This document shows, one piece after another, positions 11,638 to 22,082 of a DNA stretch of 64,000 nt; position 1 is the first letter of the stretch; every line of letters begins with the position of its first letter. The notes below the pieces were generated by a model, which saw only the letters and a list, made by a program, of their open reading frames with translations, did no database searches and was not told where the DNA came from. The stretch spans positions 62,001-126,000 of the forward strand of contig JAIVFJ010000087.1 of the NCBI GenBank assembly GCA_025765615.1. The letters run 5' to 3'. Origin of the DNA: Zopfochytrium polystomum. Taxonomy: Eukaryota; Chytridiomycota; Chytridiomycetes; Chytridiales; Chytridiaceae. The position numbers were made by a program, and so were the translations under genes.

Positions 11638-12134
11638 ACATTACACACCACACACCACACACATAATATCAGCCTATTTCTCCTCTCGCTCTTTCCCCCC
11701 CGCACGACATCTCTTTGAAAAGTAGAAAGCACTGCAAGGCCCCCCGTGTGTCTGTGCCTCCGCCATATCACAAGACCCTACTTACTCAGTGGGTGTCGCG
11801 TGCACGCAGGCCCCTCGTACGTTTATTGGACAAAGCAGCAGTATACAGGCCCAATCCGCGGCGCGTGCGCTTGGTGGGCAAGAGTGTCTCTTGTTCTTGG
11901 CTTCTTATCGGGGCCGACGTTGTTTGACATTGTGTACACAGACACGGGGTGAGTGAGAGGGGGAGACAAGGGCGGCGAAGACAAGCGGGGCGGCTTGGTG
12001 GCGCAGCCGAATTCGACCAAAAAAAAAGACACGCACGCGATACAATAAATAACTACGTGCCCTCTTTGTTGGTGCAACCAATCATCAAACCAACCAACAA
12101 ACCAACCAAACACAGACAGACAGACAGACAGACG
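10278..12134. other. Divergent intergenic region with microsatellites
   Basis: The region lies between the start of the Sfp1-like gene (minus) and the RNase T1-like gene (plus), so it holds both promoters. It contains (CT)n/(CA)n at 10395-10456, (AC)n at 11599-11637, several T or A tracts, and a (CAGA)n tract at 12113-12133 immediately before the next ATG. No gene is supported. Confidence 0.6.
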
Positions 12135-12997
12135 ATGCACCCTCGCACTAGGACAACGACGACGACGCCCTTCAGCCTCCTCCTTCTCGTCGGCGTCCTC
12201 CTTGTGACGGTCCTCCACCTATCCCCATCGCCGCCGACCGTACGAGCGCTTGCCGCCCCTCTTCCCCATGTCGTCGATCAAGGCGCGGCGGGCACGGCGG
12301 ACACAGGCGTCGTCGCGCGTCTGGCCCGGCGTGCCAAGGCCGGGTCCCGGCCGCCGCCGACGCCGCCGGGAAAACGGACCAACGACGCAAAGTACACGAC
12401 CTCCCCCCGTCTTCTTCGTTTCTCTTTTCTTTTTTGTTTCCCTTCTTCCGCGTTGGATCCGAGGGGGTTTCGCTGATGGTGGTTTTTTAACAAACACAGC
12501 CGGAAAGCGCACATGAGGACGGGCTCCGTGCGCAACCTGCCGCCAGCGGACAAGAAGATCCACGCCGGTGAGTGTGTCTTTGCGTTTAATGTCCTCACCA
12601 TTCACCAAACCCCCCCCCCCCCGCCCCAACCACCTCACTCCCAACAGCTAGCGGCGCCGTCTACACCCGCACCGACGCCGAAACCGCCATCAAAAAAGCC
12701 CACGAGTCCCGTCGCGCCGTCAACCCCTCGGGCAAACAATACCCGCACACCTTCTCGAACCGTCCCAACTCTGACGGATCCCCCGCGTTCCCCACTGAAA
12801 AGACTGCGGGCCGCGGGCGGGACAAGCTCAAGACGTTCCCGATCAAGCAGGGCGGCGGGGAGGCGTACGACCACTCGGGGCCGGCGGGGGCGGACCGAGT
12901 GGTGTACAAGGACGGGAGGAGGGGGAAGGGGCCAAAGTTTGTTGGGGTGATTAGTCACGATGGGCCGAAGGATTTCAAGGCGGCGACCATCAAGTGA
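12135..12997 (+). CDS. Secreted RNase T1/N1-like protein lacking the catalytic Glu
   Basis: Three exons: 12135-12391, 12500-12567, 12648-12997. The introns are GT-AG with consistent phases (2, 1) and the product is 224 aa. The N terminus ('FSLLLLVGVLLVTVLHL') is a signal peptide. Exon 3 carries the microbial guanyl-RNase fold signature: 'KQYPHTFSN' matches the T1 strand with Tyr38/His40, 'GPAGADRVVY' matches the loop with Arg77, and 'GVISHDG' matches His92. The general-base position Glu58, which in T1 precedes 'WPI', is Thr here ('LKTFPI'). The usual T1 disulfide cysteines are also not seen. Known family members cleave RNA after G. With Glu58 missing, this one may be a weak enzyme or a non-catalytic binding protein, as in RNase-like effectors of plant-pathogenic fungi (analogy). 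Residues ~50-90 between the signal and the fold are Arg/Pro-rich. Confidence 0.7.
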
Positions 12998-13661
12998 ATG
13001 GGGCGCGCAAGCCGCACGGGCGTGAGTTGCTTCGAGCTCTTTCACGCTGCTTGCGTTGAACACCCCCCCCCACCCCACCCTAGCCCGAGAACTCGTCCAT
13101 GTTCATTCTATTTTCCCTACACTTATGAAATTCTTAATCATCAGTAGCAGTCCTATGCAACCATTACCCTTCAGCACTTCGCTTTGCTGCTTTCACTTTC
13201 CCCTACTCCCATCCATCCATCCATCCAAGGTGCGGATCACTTCTCAACTACACCGCGTCGTATGACACATCTTTTACCTAGTGGAACATGTTTTGTGGAG
13301 TATGTGAGGTTGCGTTTGTGTCTCTGCCCGCAAAAGTGGCCTGTTTGTTCGACTGTGCGCCAAACTCCTTTTTGGACGACGCGAACGTTTTTGGCTGCCG
13401 GGTAACAAATGGGGGTGATCAGGAGCGTGGGAGCACGGAAATTGATTCGAATTAATGGGACGGTTGTTGCGCAGAACGAAAACGACGCAGTCCCCCACCC
13501 TTCCCAGGACGAAAGGTTGCTATATATTATCCTGACGGCTACAATGACAAACAGGCAAGGAAAGAAGATCTTTGACGGGGGTGAGCGACGATAAGTAAGA
13601 AGAGCGGGGCAGCGAGAAAAAAACAACTGTGGAAAGAACAACGAACTGAGGCGGTGATCCC
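12998..13661. other. Convergent intergenic region
   Basis: 3' flanks of the RNase-like gene (plus) and the membrane-protein gene (minus). I see no gene, only short C and CATC tracts near 13062-13078 and 13211-13228. Confidence 0.6.
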
Positions 13662-14219
13662 TCAAACCCGACGCCCCCGCCGCTTCCGCTCCGGCAACAC
13701 CCCCGCCACGCGCAGCGCCATGTCCGCGTACCACCACACCAGCGCGACAATCAGCATCGCGGGCGACCCGGGCCAGTCGAGGATGTACCCGCGGCGCGCA
13801 GTCCAAAACGCGCACCACACCCCCCACGGCGCAGCCACCACCGCGCGTGCGGGACCGCTCCACCCTCGCACCGCAACCCCGCCGCCCCAGAGCAGCATTG
13901 CGACGGTCGCCGCGGCGTTCACGACGGGGTACGCCAGCAGACAGACACCCGCGATCGTGCAGCTCCATGCGCCGAGGGTCGAGCTGCGGTCAACGGTCGG
14001 GTGGATGACGAGGAAGGGAAGGACGCGGGAGTGTGTGAAGAAGGGGAGGAGGGCGAGGAGGTTTGCGGCGATGAGGGTCGTGCGTGGGTGGCGGCGGAGG
14101 AGGACGGGGAGGAGGGCGGCGAGGGTGAGGAGGAAGAGGAGGAGGGTGGTGAGGAGGGAGAGGTGGGCGAGCATGGGAGCCAACGGCGATGAAGAGAAGG
14201 GCTGGATGTCCCTTGTCAT
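13662..14219 (-). CDS. Multi-pass membrane protein, hypothetical (185 aa)
   Basis: Single exon, strongly GC3-biased. About five or six hydrophobic segments: ~18-42 ('LSLLTTLLLFLLTLAALLPV'), ~48-62, ~68-76, ~84-113 ('TIAGVCLLAYPVVNAAATVA'), ~122-141 and ~152-171 ('AMLIVALVWWYADMALRVA'). The C terminus is Arg-rich and probably cytosolic. A second in-frame ATG at 14174 begins directly at the first hydrophobic helix and may be the real start. I do not recognise the family; it could be an ER or vacuolar small polytopic protein. No partner is evident in its neighbourhood. Confidence 0.6.
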   Translation of the reverse strand: MTRDIQPFSSSPLAPMLAHLSLLTTLLLFLLTLAALLPVLLRRHPRTTLIAANLLALLPFFTHSRVLPFLVIHPTVDRSSTLGAWSCTIAGVCLLAYPVVNAAATVAMLLWGGGVAVRGWSGPARAVVAAPWGVWCAFWTARRGYILDWPGSPAMLIVALVWWYADMALRVAGVLPERKRRGRRV

Positions 14220-14229
14220 GACGGGGGAA

Positions 14230-15040
14230 TTATGAAGGCACCTGAGTGACAGGACAGAGAAAAATGTGGGAGAAGGTCTCTGTCACAGTTGCACAACAAT
14301 GACAAAAACCATTGGGGTAAACTATAGGGTACCAGAGGTGAAGGCGAGATTGAGAGGGTAGCAATTCAGTGAAGAGTTGGAGGCAGAAATTGCAGCGGTA
14401 TGAAGCAGGAAGCATATTCAAAAAAGGAGGCAGGGCGTATACCTGAATGAAGAACAAGGAAAGTAGATTCCCAATGAACAGAAGAAAGGGTTCTCGGAAA
14501 GCAGAAGTAAAAGAATAATCAGAAAGATCACGGTGGAGTGTTTGACGATGTAGGCAGTGGAGTTGTCAACGAAGTTGCCCAAGGACTGCTGTTTCGCCGA
14601 TGAAGGCTGTTGCAGGTAGAAGGGTCTGTAAGGTGAAGGGGATGTTGATGGGGTGCCGTGACTTGGAGTTGAGAAGCAAGATAGTTGCCTCGTTGCCGGC
14701 AGAACCAGAGTGGCCATAGGTCCAGATCACGGTCAAGGGGCGTCCAACGCGTATTGAAAGGGAGTGCCAGGCAAGGGTGAGCAGAGGAGAGAGCAGTAGG
14801 GGACGAGGAGGGGGTTAATGGGTGGTGCAGGGTGGGGGCCAAGGGAAGCTAGGGAAATGGAGGCAATGGGTTGAGAGAAGAGCCAGTGGGTGGTGACAAC
14901 AGAAATGTTGTCAAGTTCGATGGTGATGGGGGTAGGGAATTGGTGTGTGGAAATCAAGCCGGAAAGAGGTCCAACAAGTTCAGCAGTGGTGGAAGAGCAA
15001 CTGCAAAGGAAAAGGGAGGGTTGAGGGAGACTCAAACGAG
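14230..15040 (-). mobile_element. Remnant of a LINE (non-LTR retrotransposon), RNase H and C-terminal part
   Basis: Broken frames on the minus strand contain 'ITIELDNISVV' and 'VIWTYGHSGSAGNEATIL', matching the 'W.PGHSGI.GNE' signature of LINE RNase H domains. A downstream Cys/His cluster, 'CHCCATVTETFSHIFLCP' (about 14250-14300), matches the C-terminal knuckle that follows RNase H in such elements. Several stops and frame changes show decay. No reverse transcriptase is visible upstream; the element is 5'-truncated or the rest has diverged beyond recognition. The following ~500 bp (to about 15600) may be more of the same element. Confidence 0.55.
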
Positions 15041-15756
15041 AATAGACTACTTTTGGGAGATCCTAAGAGTCGCTCCGGGTTTCATGACGGCGGACGCGAG
15101 CGTGACGAAAACCGAACCAGCACACCGCAATGTGGTGACGGGGGACGCTTTTAGATGGGCGTCCCTTTGTTTGCTCCGCGTGGCAGGGAGTGGATGTGGG
15201 CGTGAATGCCACAAATGTGGTCAGTCTCTTTCGGAACAGACAAATTTACAGCATCTTCACAAGTTGGCTTCTGTAAGTGCAAGATCAGAGACAGGGCCTG
15301 GGACAGAAAATTCTGTAGCATCTGCGGGAGGAGTACCGTAGGTGCATTTCCCCGATCCGTCGTCTCTTTTCCGTTCTTTGCGATAGCAGCTACGGTGAAT
15401 CCCTCTTGTGGTACGGTAAAGAAAGGATGGACCCATCAAACAGACGTGGAAGGTGACGGCCATGAGACACAGAAACCGTAAAGAAAACTCGTCGTTCAGG
15501 CCAAAGTCTGGGCATAACTTCGCCCGAAGATCGCGTCTTCTGTGAAGAAGCTGCCAACCAACGAGGCTGTGGGAGTTCCGCTGGTGCCAATCACCTGCGT
15601 GATTTTCGCTCCGCAAATGCTTGAGTGAATTGAATCAAGTTTACCGTGGGGCTGCAGGCTGAGGCTGTGTGTGTGTGACAGAACAGAAAAACCAAAGGGA
15701 AAAAAGAAAAAAAAAAAAAAAAAAACAGAAAAGTCATACGAGAAGAAGACAACGCG
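15041..15756. other. Unassigned, possibly more LINE-derived DNA
   Basis: No gene supported. An A tract at 15703-15724 lies just upstream of the LITAF start codon. Confidence 0.5.
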
Positions 15757-16619
15757 ATGGTGACCACCGACAACCCATCAACAACAACCGTCCCCGCTCC
15801 CATCCCCCGCCGTCCCTGCCACCGCCGCCTCCCCACCCCCCCGACAAGCTCCCCATCGACCCCTCCGCGGGCGCCGCCGCCGCCTACCCCCCCATCGGCC
15901 AGCCCGCCCCCGCCTACATGCCGCCTCAGTACAATCCCCAACAGCCTGGCACGGCCCCCGTGGCAAGCCCAACCGCAGATGGTCATCATCGCGCAGCCCT
16001 CCGCCATGTTCGGGCCGGCGCCGGTCGTGTGCGTGTGTCCGCACTGCGGGCAGACTGCGCAGACGAACGTTGTTGCGAGTTGAGTTCAGCGTGTGTGTTG
16101 TGTAGTTTTGGGGGGTGGGGAGGCGCGGGGTCGTTGAGTGGTCGATTGAGGCTGACAGAGGGCCGGTGAAGAAGACAAGACCAAGAACGCAAAAAGAAAG
16201 CCACATTTTCCCTTTTTCGGGTTATTTTTGGTTTTTTTCTTCACGCAATCCCCCACACCCACCCACACACACACACACACACGCCAACCTACGTAAAACC
16301 GCCCCAAACAACCAGCAAGCGGCACAGCGACGTACCTCTGCGCGTGCGCCATCTGCCTGTGCTTCTGGCCGTTGAGTATTTTTCATCATCTTCTCTTTGC
16401 TCTTTTTCTCCTTTCTCTTTTTCCTTTTGCTTTCACTCTCCGGCTTTTTTTTTTTTTTTTTTTTTTTTCTTTTTTTCTGCACTTCCCCACTCAACCCCCC
16501 CCTCCCCTCACAAACACAGATGCTTCTGGATCCCGTTCGTCGTCGACGGCACCAAGGACGTCGAGCACCGGTGCGGCGCGTGCAGCGCGGTGGTGGGGAC
16601 GTACAAGAGGTTGTCCTGA
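15757..16619 (+). CDS. LITAF-domain membrane-associated protein
   Basis: Three exons: 15757-16078, 16316-16370, 16520-16619. The donors are both GTTGAG, the phases fit, and the product is 158 aa. The LITAF domain is split over the introns. The first zinc-binding half 'VCVCPHCGQTAQTNVV' ends exon 1. The short hydrophobic membrane-inserting helix 'GTATYLCACAICLCFWP' is exon 2. 'CFWIPFVVDGTKDVEHRCG' and 'CSAVVGTYKRLS' (second CXXC and the conserved GTYKRL end) are exon 3. The N terminus is Pro-rich. LITAF proteins are monotopic membrane proteins of late endosomes/lysosomes that act in endosomal sorting (family knowledge). Codon-use bias switches frame twice within exon 1 (about 15843 and 15970), where another frame reads 'PAPAYMPPQYNPQQPG', a more typical LITAF N terminus. 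Exon 1 may therefore contain two small indels. Confidence 0.78.
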
Positions 16620-17791
16620 AGCGGGGCTGGGGGGCGGTTTTTTTTTTTTTTTTGGTTGGTGTTTGAATGGGTGGTGGTTGGGTCAAATTGAGGCGGTTGG
16701 TGGTTGGTTGGCAAGTTTTTCTTAGATTGCACGCCCAACCCTGCGTATGGTTGCAAAACTCGTGCTTTTTTTTTCTTTTTTTTTTTTCGGGTTAGGGGCA
16801 ATAGAGGTTGCATTTGCACTTTTGGTGGGCACGAGACGTTGGAATAAGGTCTATGACGAATGTTTATTAATCTCTTTTTTTTTTTGGCAGGAAAGGGGAG
16901 TGATATGCTTGGCGGGCTTGGGGCATTCGCTCACTTAAGCCTTCTTTTTAACGCTAATCGCGACTCTTTTTGGTGGGAAGGGGAAAGCAAAAAAGGAGAG
17001 AGAAGGATCGGAAAGCGTGCCAAAACCAGAAAAGGGACGCAAACAAAAAAAAGAAAACGAAAAGAAAGAAAGAAAGGTTTCAGGAAATGGCGGTCAAGGG
17101 CTCGGCTCCCTCGTGGCAGAGGAAACTCCCCACCTCCAGAGGAGGGAGTTGACGGTCACTAGGGGGGTGGCGAGCCCGACGCACGGAAAAAGGAAAAAGT
17201 CAGAAGAAAAAAAAAAGCACTCTACACCCCGACGAAAACCAAACCAGGGAGGCATCGGCGCGGGGTTGGAATAAGCAGGGGGAACTAAGAAGGCGACAAA
17301 GGAAACCAAAAAAAAAAGAGAATGCCAAAACGAGGTGTGTTGGCCCCATTCCCATGTTCAAAAGGAGTTGGGGGCCGGAAAACAAGGCGGTGTGGTGGTG
17401 GGGGGAGGAGAGGACGGGTGTGTGGGTCGCGCCGGATGGCGTGCTCGCGCGGGGAGGGGGTTTGGAGTGGGAGGTGGAAGCGGAGACAGAGCTGGGTTGT
17501 GGGCGTAAAAGAATACTAATCATAGAAAAAACGCACGTCCTTGGCTGCGGACGGGCCCGGATCGCGTAGTTTTGCTCCGGGGAAAGGGAGGAGGGGGGGT
17601 GTGTTCAATAATAATACGGGGAGGTGAAGGAAGCTGGGGGATTGCTGCAGTCCGGTAAAAGCGCAACAACCCCGACTTCAACACAAGCTCCCTCAACTGC
17701 CCTCCTCCACGCCTGAAACGGGGTAAGGGGGGTGTTGGCATTCGTGACCTCCCATGCAGGGGGTAGGAAAGCCCGAACACACAACACACAC
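16620..17791. other. Intergenic, convergent 3' flanks
   Basis: Lies between the LITAF gene and the kinase gene, with T and A tracts and G-rich stretches. No gene is supported. Confidence 0.6.
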
Positions 17792-20036
17792 TCAATCGTC
17801 GCCCGCGTCCTCGGGGTCGTCCGCGGCGACGACCCACGGGTGCGCGAGGACGCGGTCGAGCCCCCATCGCTCGTCGGGGTCGCACATAGTCATTCCTACG
17901 ACGAGGTCGACGACGGCGGGGTGGAGCCTGGGGTCGAGGTCGGCGGGGAGCAACGGGAGCGGGTCCCGCGCGAGGGATGCCGGCGGTTGCGGCGGCCGCC
18001 GCGGCCGACTTGCTCGATTTGGAGGTGGGGGCGGCGGCAGCGAGGGCCTCGAGGACGGCGGGGACTTTGCCCGGGCCGTGGGCGAGGGTGTAGAGGAGGA
18101 CGCCGAGGGCGAATGTGTCGGCTTTGGCGCCGTCGACGCGGTGTAGGGGTTTGCGCGTGGGAAGAGTGGTGAAGTGGGCGGTGGAGGAGCTCGGGTGGGG
18201 TGACCTGCGGGGTGCCGTAGGCAGCGAGCAGCGGACGACGACTGTCGTCGTCGTCGTCGCCGTCGACGCGGTTGATGTCGTCGTCGTCGTGGTTCGTGGC
18301 AGCGGTTGCGGCGACGGCGTGACCAAAGTCGCACAGCCTAACGTCGAGGCTGTGGTGGAAGTGGTGGAGGCCGGCGCGGAGGCAGTGCGCCGGTCCGGGG
18401 CAGGGACGCGGGACGCTCATGACGAGGACGTTTTCCTCCTTGATGTCGCCGTGTGCCACGCGGGCTACCGAGTGCAGGTGGTGGAGGGCCGAGGCGAGCG
18501 GCTTGAAGATTGCGCGGACGTGGCCCGGGTTGGGGAGGGGGATGTCGCGTTCGGTCAGCTGGTGGTGGTGGCTAGCGGAGCGGCGACGGCGAGTCGCGTG
18601 CACCTCCTGCGCCGCGCGGTGGCGTCGTGCGATGCCCTGATTTTTTGGGAAGAAGGCAAGACTTGTCAGCGCCACGTGCGTGGGAAAATAAATGCTCAGC
18701 CACATATCGGAACAAGCCGGCCAATCAGCGGGTCTCGTGTCCCCCACACGCGGCACGATCAGATCCGAAGGAAGGAAGGAAAACGAAAACGTCGACAAGG
18801 CACGCGCGCGAGAGGCGGGCGCCAATCTAACACACACACACACACACCCGCACGCTTCGACCGTCCCACCAAGCCACTGTACTCCCCCACACACCCCACA
18901 TATCTCAAACAAATGGAAGAAGGGAAAAAACCCCCCACTACACTCACATACGCCCACGCATCCGCCGAACCCGGCGAGATTCTCAGCGTCAACCACGCGC
19001 GCCTCCACGGGCAAAACAGCCTCAGCAAGTCCTCCTCGGCGGGCGGGGCGTCCCTGGGAAGCACGGTCGACAGCCAGTCCGAGCCAAACAGCTCGGTGAC
19101 GACGTAGTGGTGGCGGTCGTCCTGCCACGACCCAAACGACTTGAGGACGTTGGGGTGCGGGAAGCGGGTCGACATGCGGTCGAGCAGCGCGATTTCGCTC
19201 GGCGTCGGGCCCGTCGCGGTTGTCGCTGGAGACGGCGACGACAAGGCGGCGAGTTTCGGGGTTTTGTAGATGATTTTGATGGCGACAGGGGTGCCGGCGG
19301 GGAGGACGAGGAATGGTTGGGGAGAGCCGACGGTGGTGTTGGATGGTGGTGGTGCGGCGCGGGCGGCGACCACGACGCCGTTGGAGCCGTAGCCGAGGAT
19401 CTGTTCGCAAGCGAACGCGTCGAGGCGGCGGCAGGTGCGCAGGGCGTGGCGGACGGCGGCGCGGGCCTTGCGGGTGTTGGCGTCGTTGATGGCGGCAGCG
19501 TCGGCAGTGGCGTCGCTCGCCTCGAGCGCGGCGACGGCGTCGTCGAGGGCGCGGAGGGCGGCGGAGGTCGTCGCGTCGACGTGGTGGCTTGTTGTGGTTG
19601 TTGCTGGCGCTGCAGAAGGCGACGGCGAAGGGGAGGACGAGGACGAAGAGGACGCGGTGTTGGAGAAGGAAGACGCCGAAGCGTAGGCGGAGTGGGAGGT
19701 GGACGATGAGTATGAGGGTGATGAGGACGATGAAGACGCCGCAGAGGATGTGGATGTGCCGTGGAAGAGAGTGTTTGCGGTTGCCCGGAACGGCGAGTAG
19801 GAAGAAGATGATGATGATGACGATGACGAAGAAGAAGAGGAGAGGAGGGTGGGGGAAAGCGGCGACATTGCCGCCTTTTTGAATGTGGTGGTGGTGGAGA
19901 GATGCAGGCGTTGCATCGGAGCCGACACGGATGAGGCTGGTGAGCAAGTGGTTGTGGTGGCTGTTGTGGACGACGAGGCGTCGGCGGCTGGGGCGGCGGC
20001 GGCTGCGGCGGCGTAAGATTCTGGAGAGGGGGCCAT
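17792..20036 (-). CDS. Ser/Thr protein kinase-like gene, C-lobe frameshifted
   Basis: Exon 1 is 20036-18948 and exon 2 starts at 18636, separated by a 311-nt intron (GTGAGT...TCAG). The first ~210 residues are Ser/Ala/Thr-rich and disordered. Kinase motifs: glycine loop 'LGYGSNGVV' (~214-222), 'VAIKII' with the Lys at ~254, alpha-C Glu ~281, catalytic 'AHGDIKEENVLV' (~424-435, HGD in place of HRD), 'CDFGHA' (~465-470) and 'GTPQVTPPEL' (~504-513). After this the reading frame must change twice. Between about 18185 and 18140 it moves to 'VDGAKADTFALGVLLYTLAHG' (alpha-F), and between about 18005 and 17955 to 'DERWGLDRVLAHPWV' (the C-lobe end), with the stop at 17792. Both shifts skip one base in the same sense. 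An acidic Asp run sits in the activation segment. This could be a pseudogene, assembly indels or unusual decoding. Confidence 0.65.
18637..18947 (-). other. Intron in the kinase gene
   Basis: Consensus donor GTGAGT at 18947 and acceptor ATCAG ending at 18637, phase 0, 311 nt. It contains a (GT)n tract on the minus strand near 18830-18850. Confidence 0.7.
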
Positions 20037-22008
20037 TGTAGAAGTGAGTAGGTGTGGTAGTGGCTGGCTGGCTGGCTGGTAGCTTGCTGCTGCTGCTGCT
20101 GCTTTCAGCTAGTAGAGAAGAGGAGAGAGTGGAAGCCGATTGCTTGCTCCGAAGGCTCGATGGGAGGAATGAATGCACGGAGTGATCGTGGCTCGGCAGG
20201 TAGAGTTGTGGGAGCTGGAGGTTTCCTTCTTGCTTCCTCTTCTACTTCTTCTTCCTTTCTTTCTTCTTTTGCTTGATCGCTCTTTATGGCCGGAACTTTT
20301 CTTTTTTTTTTCTCCTCCTTCTCCTTGATTGATTGATGTCTGTCTGTCTGTCTGTCTGTCTGCCACTGCCCGCCTGCCTGTCTCTCTGGCTTTGCCCTCC
20401 GTTAATTGCCGACGCCGCCGATGCGTGCGTGTGTGTGTGCGCGTTGGATTGATGGCTCAGCGGCGGGCGGCGGCGAGTTGGGATGAGTTGGCTGGCTGCT
20501 CGAGACGGGACGGGCATTGAGACAGACGGCTGCCGCCGTGGGAGACAGGTAGGTTGGTGGAAGGAAAAAAAAGGGGGAGACAGACAGACAGACAGACAGA
20601 CAAACAGCCGGGGAAACAACGGGACGTGCAAAGATGAATCACATCGCGACACGCGCACAGAAAGACGGCGGAAGGGAAGCCGCGCGGGAATTCAGAAGGA
20701 CCACGCTCAAACAACAACAAGCATGGCGCTTGTTTGGGAGGCGTCAGCGGTGCCTGCATGTCACCACAAGCACTGCAACTCTCTGTATAGTCGTCGTCGT
20801 TTCATTTGCAGGGCTTTCCTCTTCTTTCTTTTCTTTGTTTTTCGTCTTTTTTTCTCTTTTTTTTTTCTCTCCTTTTCTTCCTCCAGGAAAAACCAAGAGA
20901 AACAAGGAAACAACAAAGCAAACAAAGGGATCAAGCAGACGCGGCATTTTTTCTTCCTCTTCTCCTTCTTCAGGATATTATTCCTGCCCTTCTCCGTCGC
21001 ACCGCGCCCAACAACAGTCCGCCGCGCGTTGCAGCTCGGAGAATAAAAGGATAGCGGGCGTCGCTGGTCCAAGGGGGACAGGCAAAGGGCGGCGGACGGA
21101 AAGCAAAAACGCATGGGGTGGCTGGCTGGCTGGGGGGGCAACAGGCAAAAAGCAGCAAGGGCAGCAGACAGACGGAGGCCAGCTCTCGAACAAAACAAAC
21201 CCCCTTGGGGGGAAGAAAGAAGAAAAGAAGCCAAGAAAGAAAGAAAGAAAGAAAGGAAAGCCAAACACTGAAAATTTTCACTGCACTGCGCAGTTCAAGT
21301 CCGCTTGCTTTGTCCAAGTGCCTTACTGGCATGGAGTGCTTTCTGTAGTGATCGGCATGTCTGGGTCTTTTTCCAATCAATCTGAAATCAGCCAGGAAGG
21401 AGGATGAGGCTGGTGGGATTCAAACAAGATAATACTAAGAGCTCTGTATCCAGGAATACACACAGACATGGTTTTCTCATATCTTTTCAAAGACCCAGAT
21501 TTCTGGTGGAGGGCAGATGTCTGGACTTTGTCAGCGGATTTGGGCAGATATTTGGTCTTTTTGCATATCAGTGACTGGGAATCATCTGTGAGGCAGATGT
21601 GGGCAGTAACCTTATCTGTCCACCATATCCGCCAGAGGTTTGGAGCAGATCCGGCAGAGGTCCAGTCTCCACTTTCTCAGATGCCAGCCTTGAAGGAAGC
21701 TGTTCTCCAGCACTGCCCATTGATTGTTTGCATACTCCAGAACTGTGTTCAAGTCATACCACTTGCACTTAATCAGGAAAGCAGTTTTGGTTTTTTTCTT
21801 TTTCCCCCCTTTCATTTACAGTGAGGCACAGATCTGCACCCTGCCTCTTTATAATTGTATGATGTTCCTAAGTGAGACACATTTGCCACAAGGCAAAGTC
21901 TCAGCACGGTAGAAGAGTCAGGCATGCTAGCCTATTTGTTTACTTGGCTAAATTGGTTGTTGTCGTTCTTCCCACAAGATTATGCAAACCCCACGGAAGG
22001 TTTCCACT
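20037..22008. other. Intergenic region upstream of the kinase gene
   Basis: No gene supported. 20037-21300 contains tetranucleotide tracts (TGTC)n at 20336-20362 and (CAGA)n at 20580-20605 and long T-rich stretches. From about 21300 the composition changes to an AT-richer, CpG-poor type that continues to about 48600. Confidence 0.6.
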
Positions 22009-22082
22009 GGTCACATGGTGTAGTTGGTTATCACGTCTGTCTAACACACAGACGGTCTCCGGTTCGAGTCTGGATGTGACCA
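22009..22082 (+). tRNA. tRNA-Val (AAC)
   Basis: 74 nt, no intron. Acceptor GGTCACA pairs with TGTGACC, the anticodon stem TCTGT/ACAGA encloses loop CTAACAC (anticodon AAC), and the T-arm has 'GGTTCGAGTC'. Discriminator base A. Confidence 0.93.
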
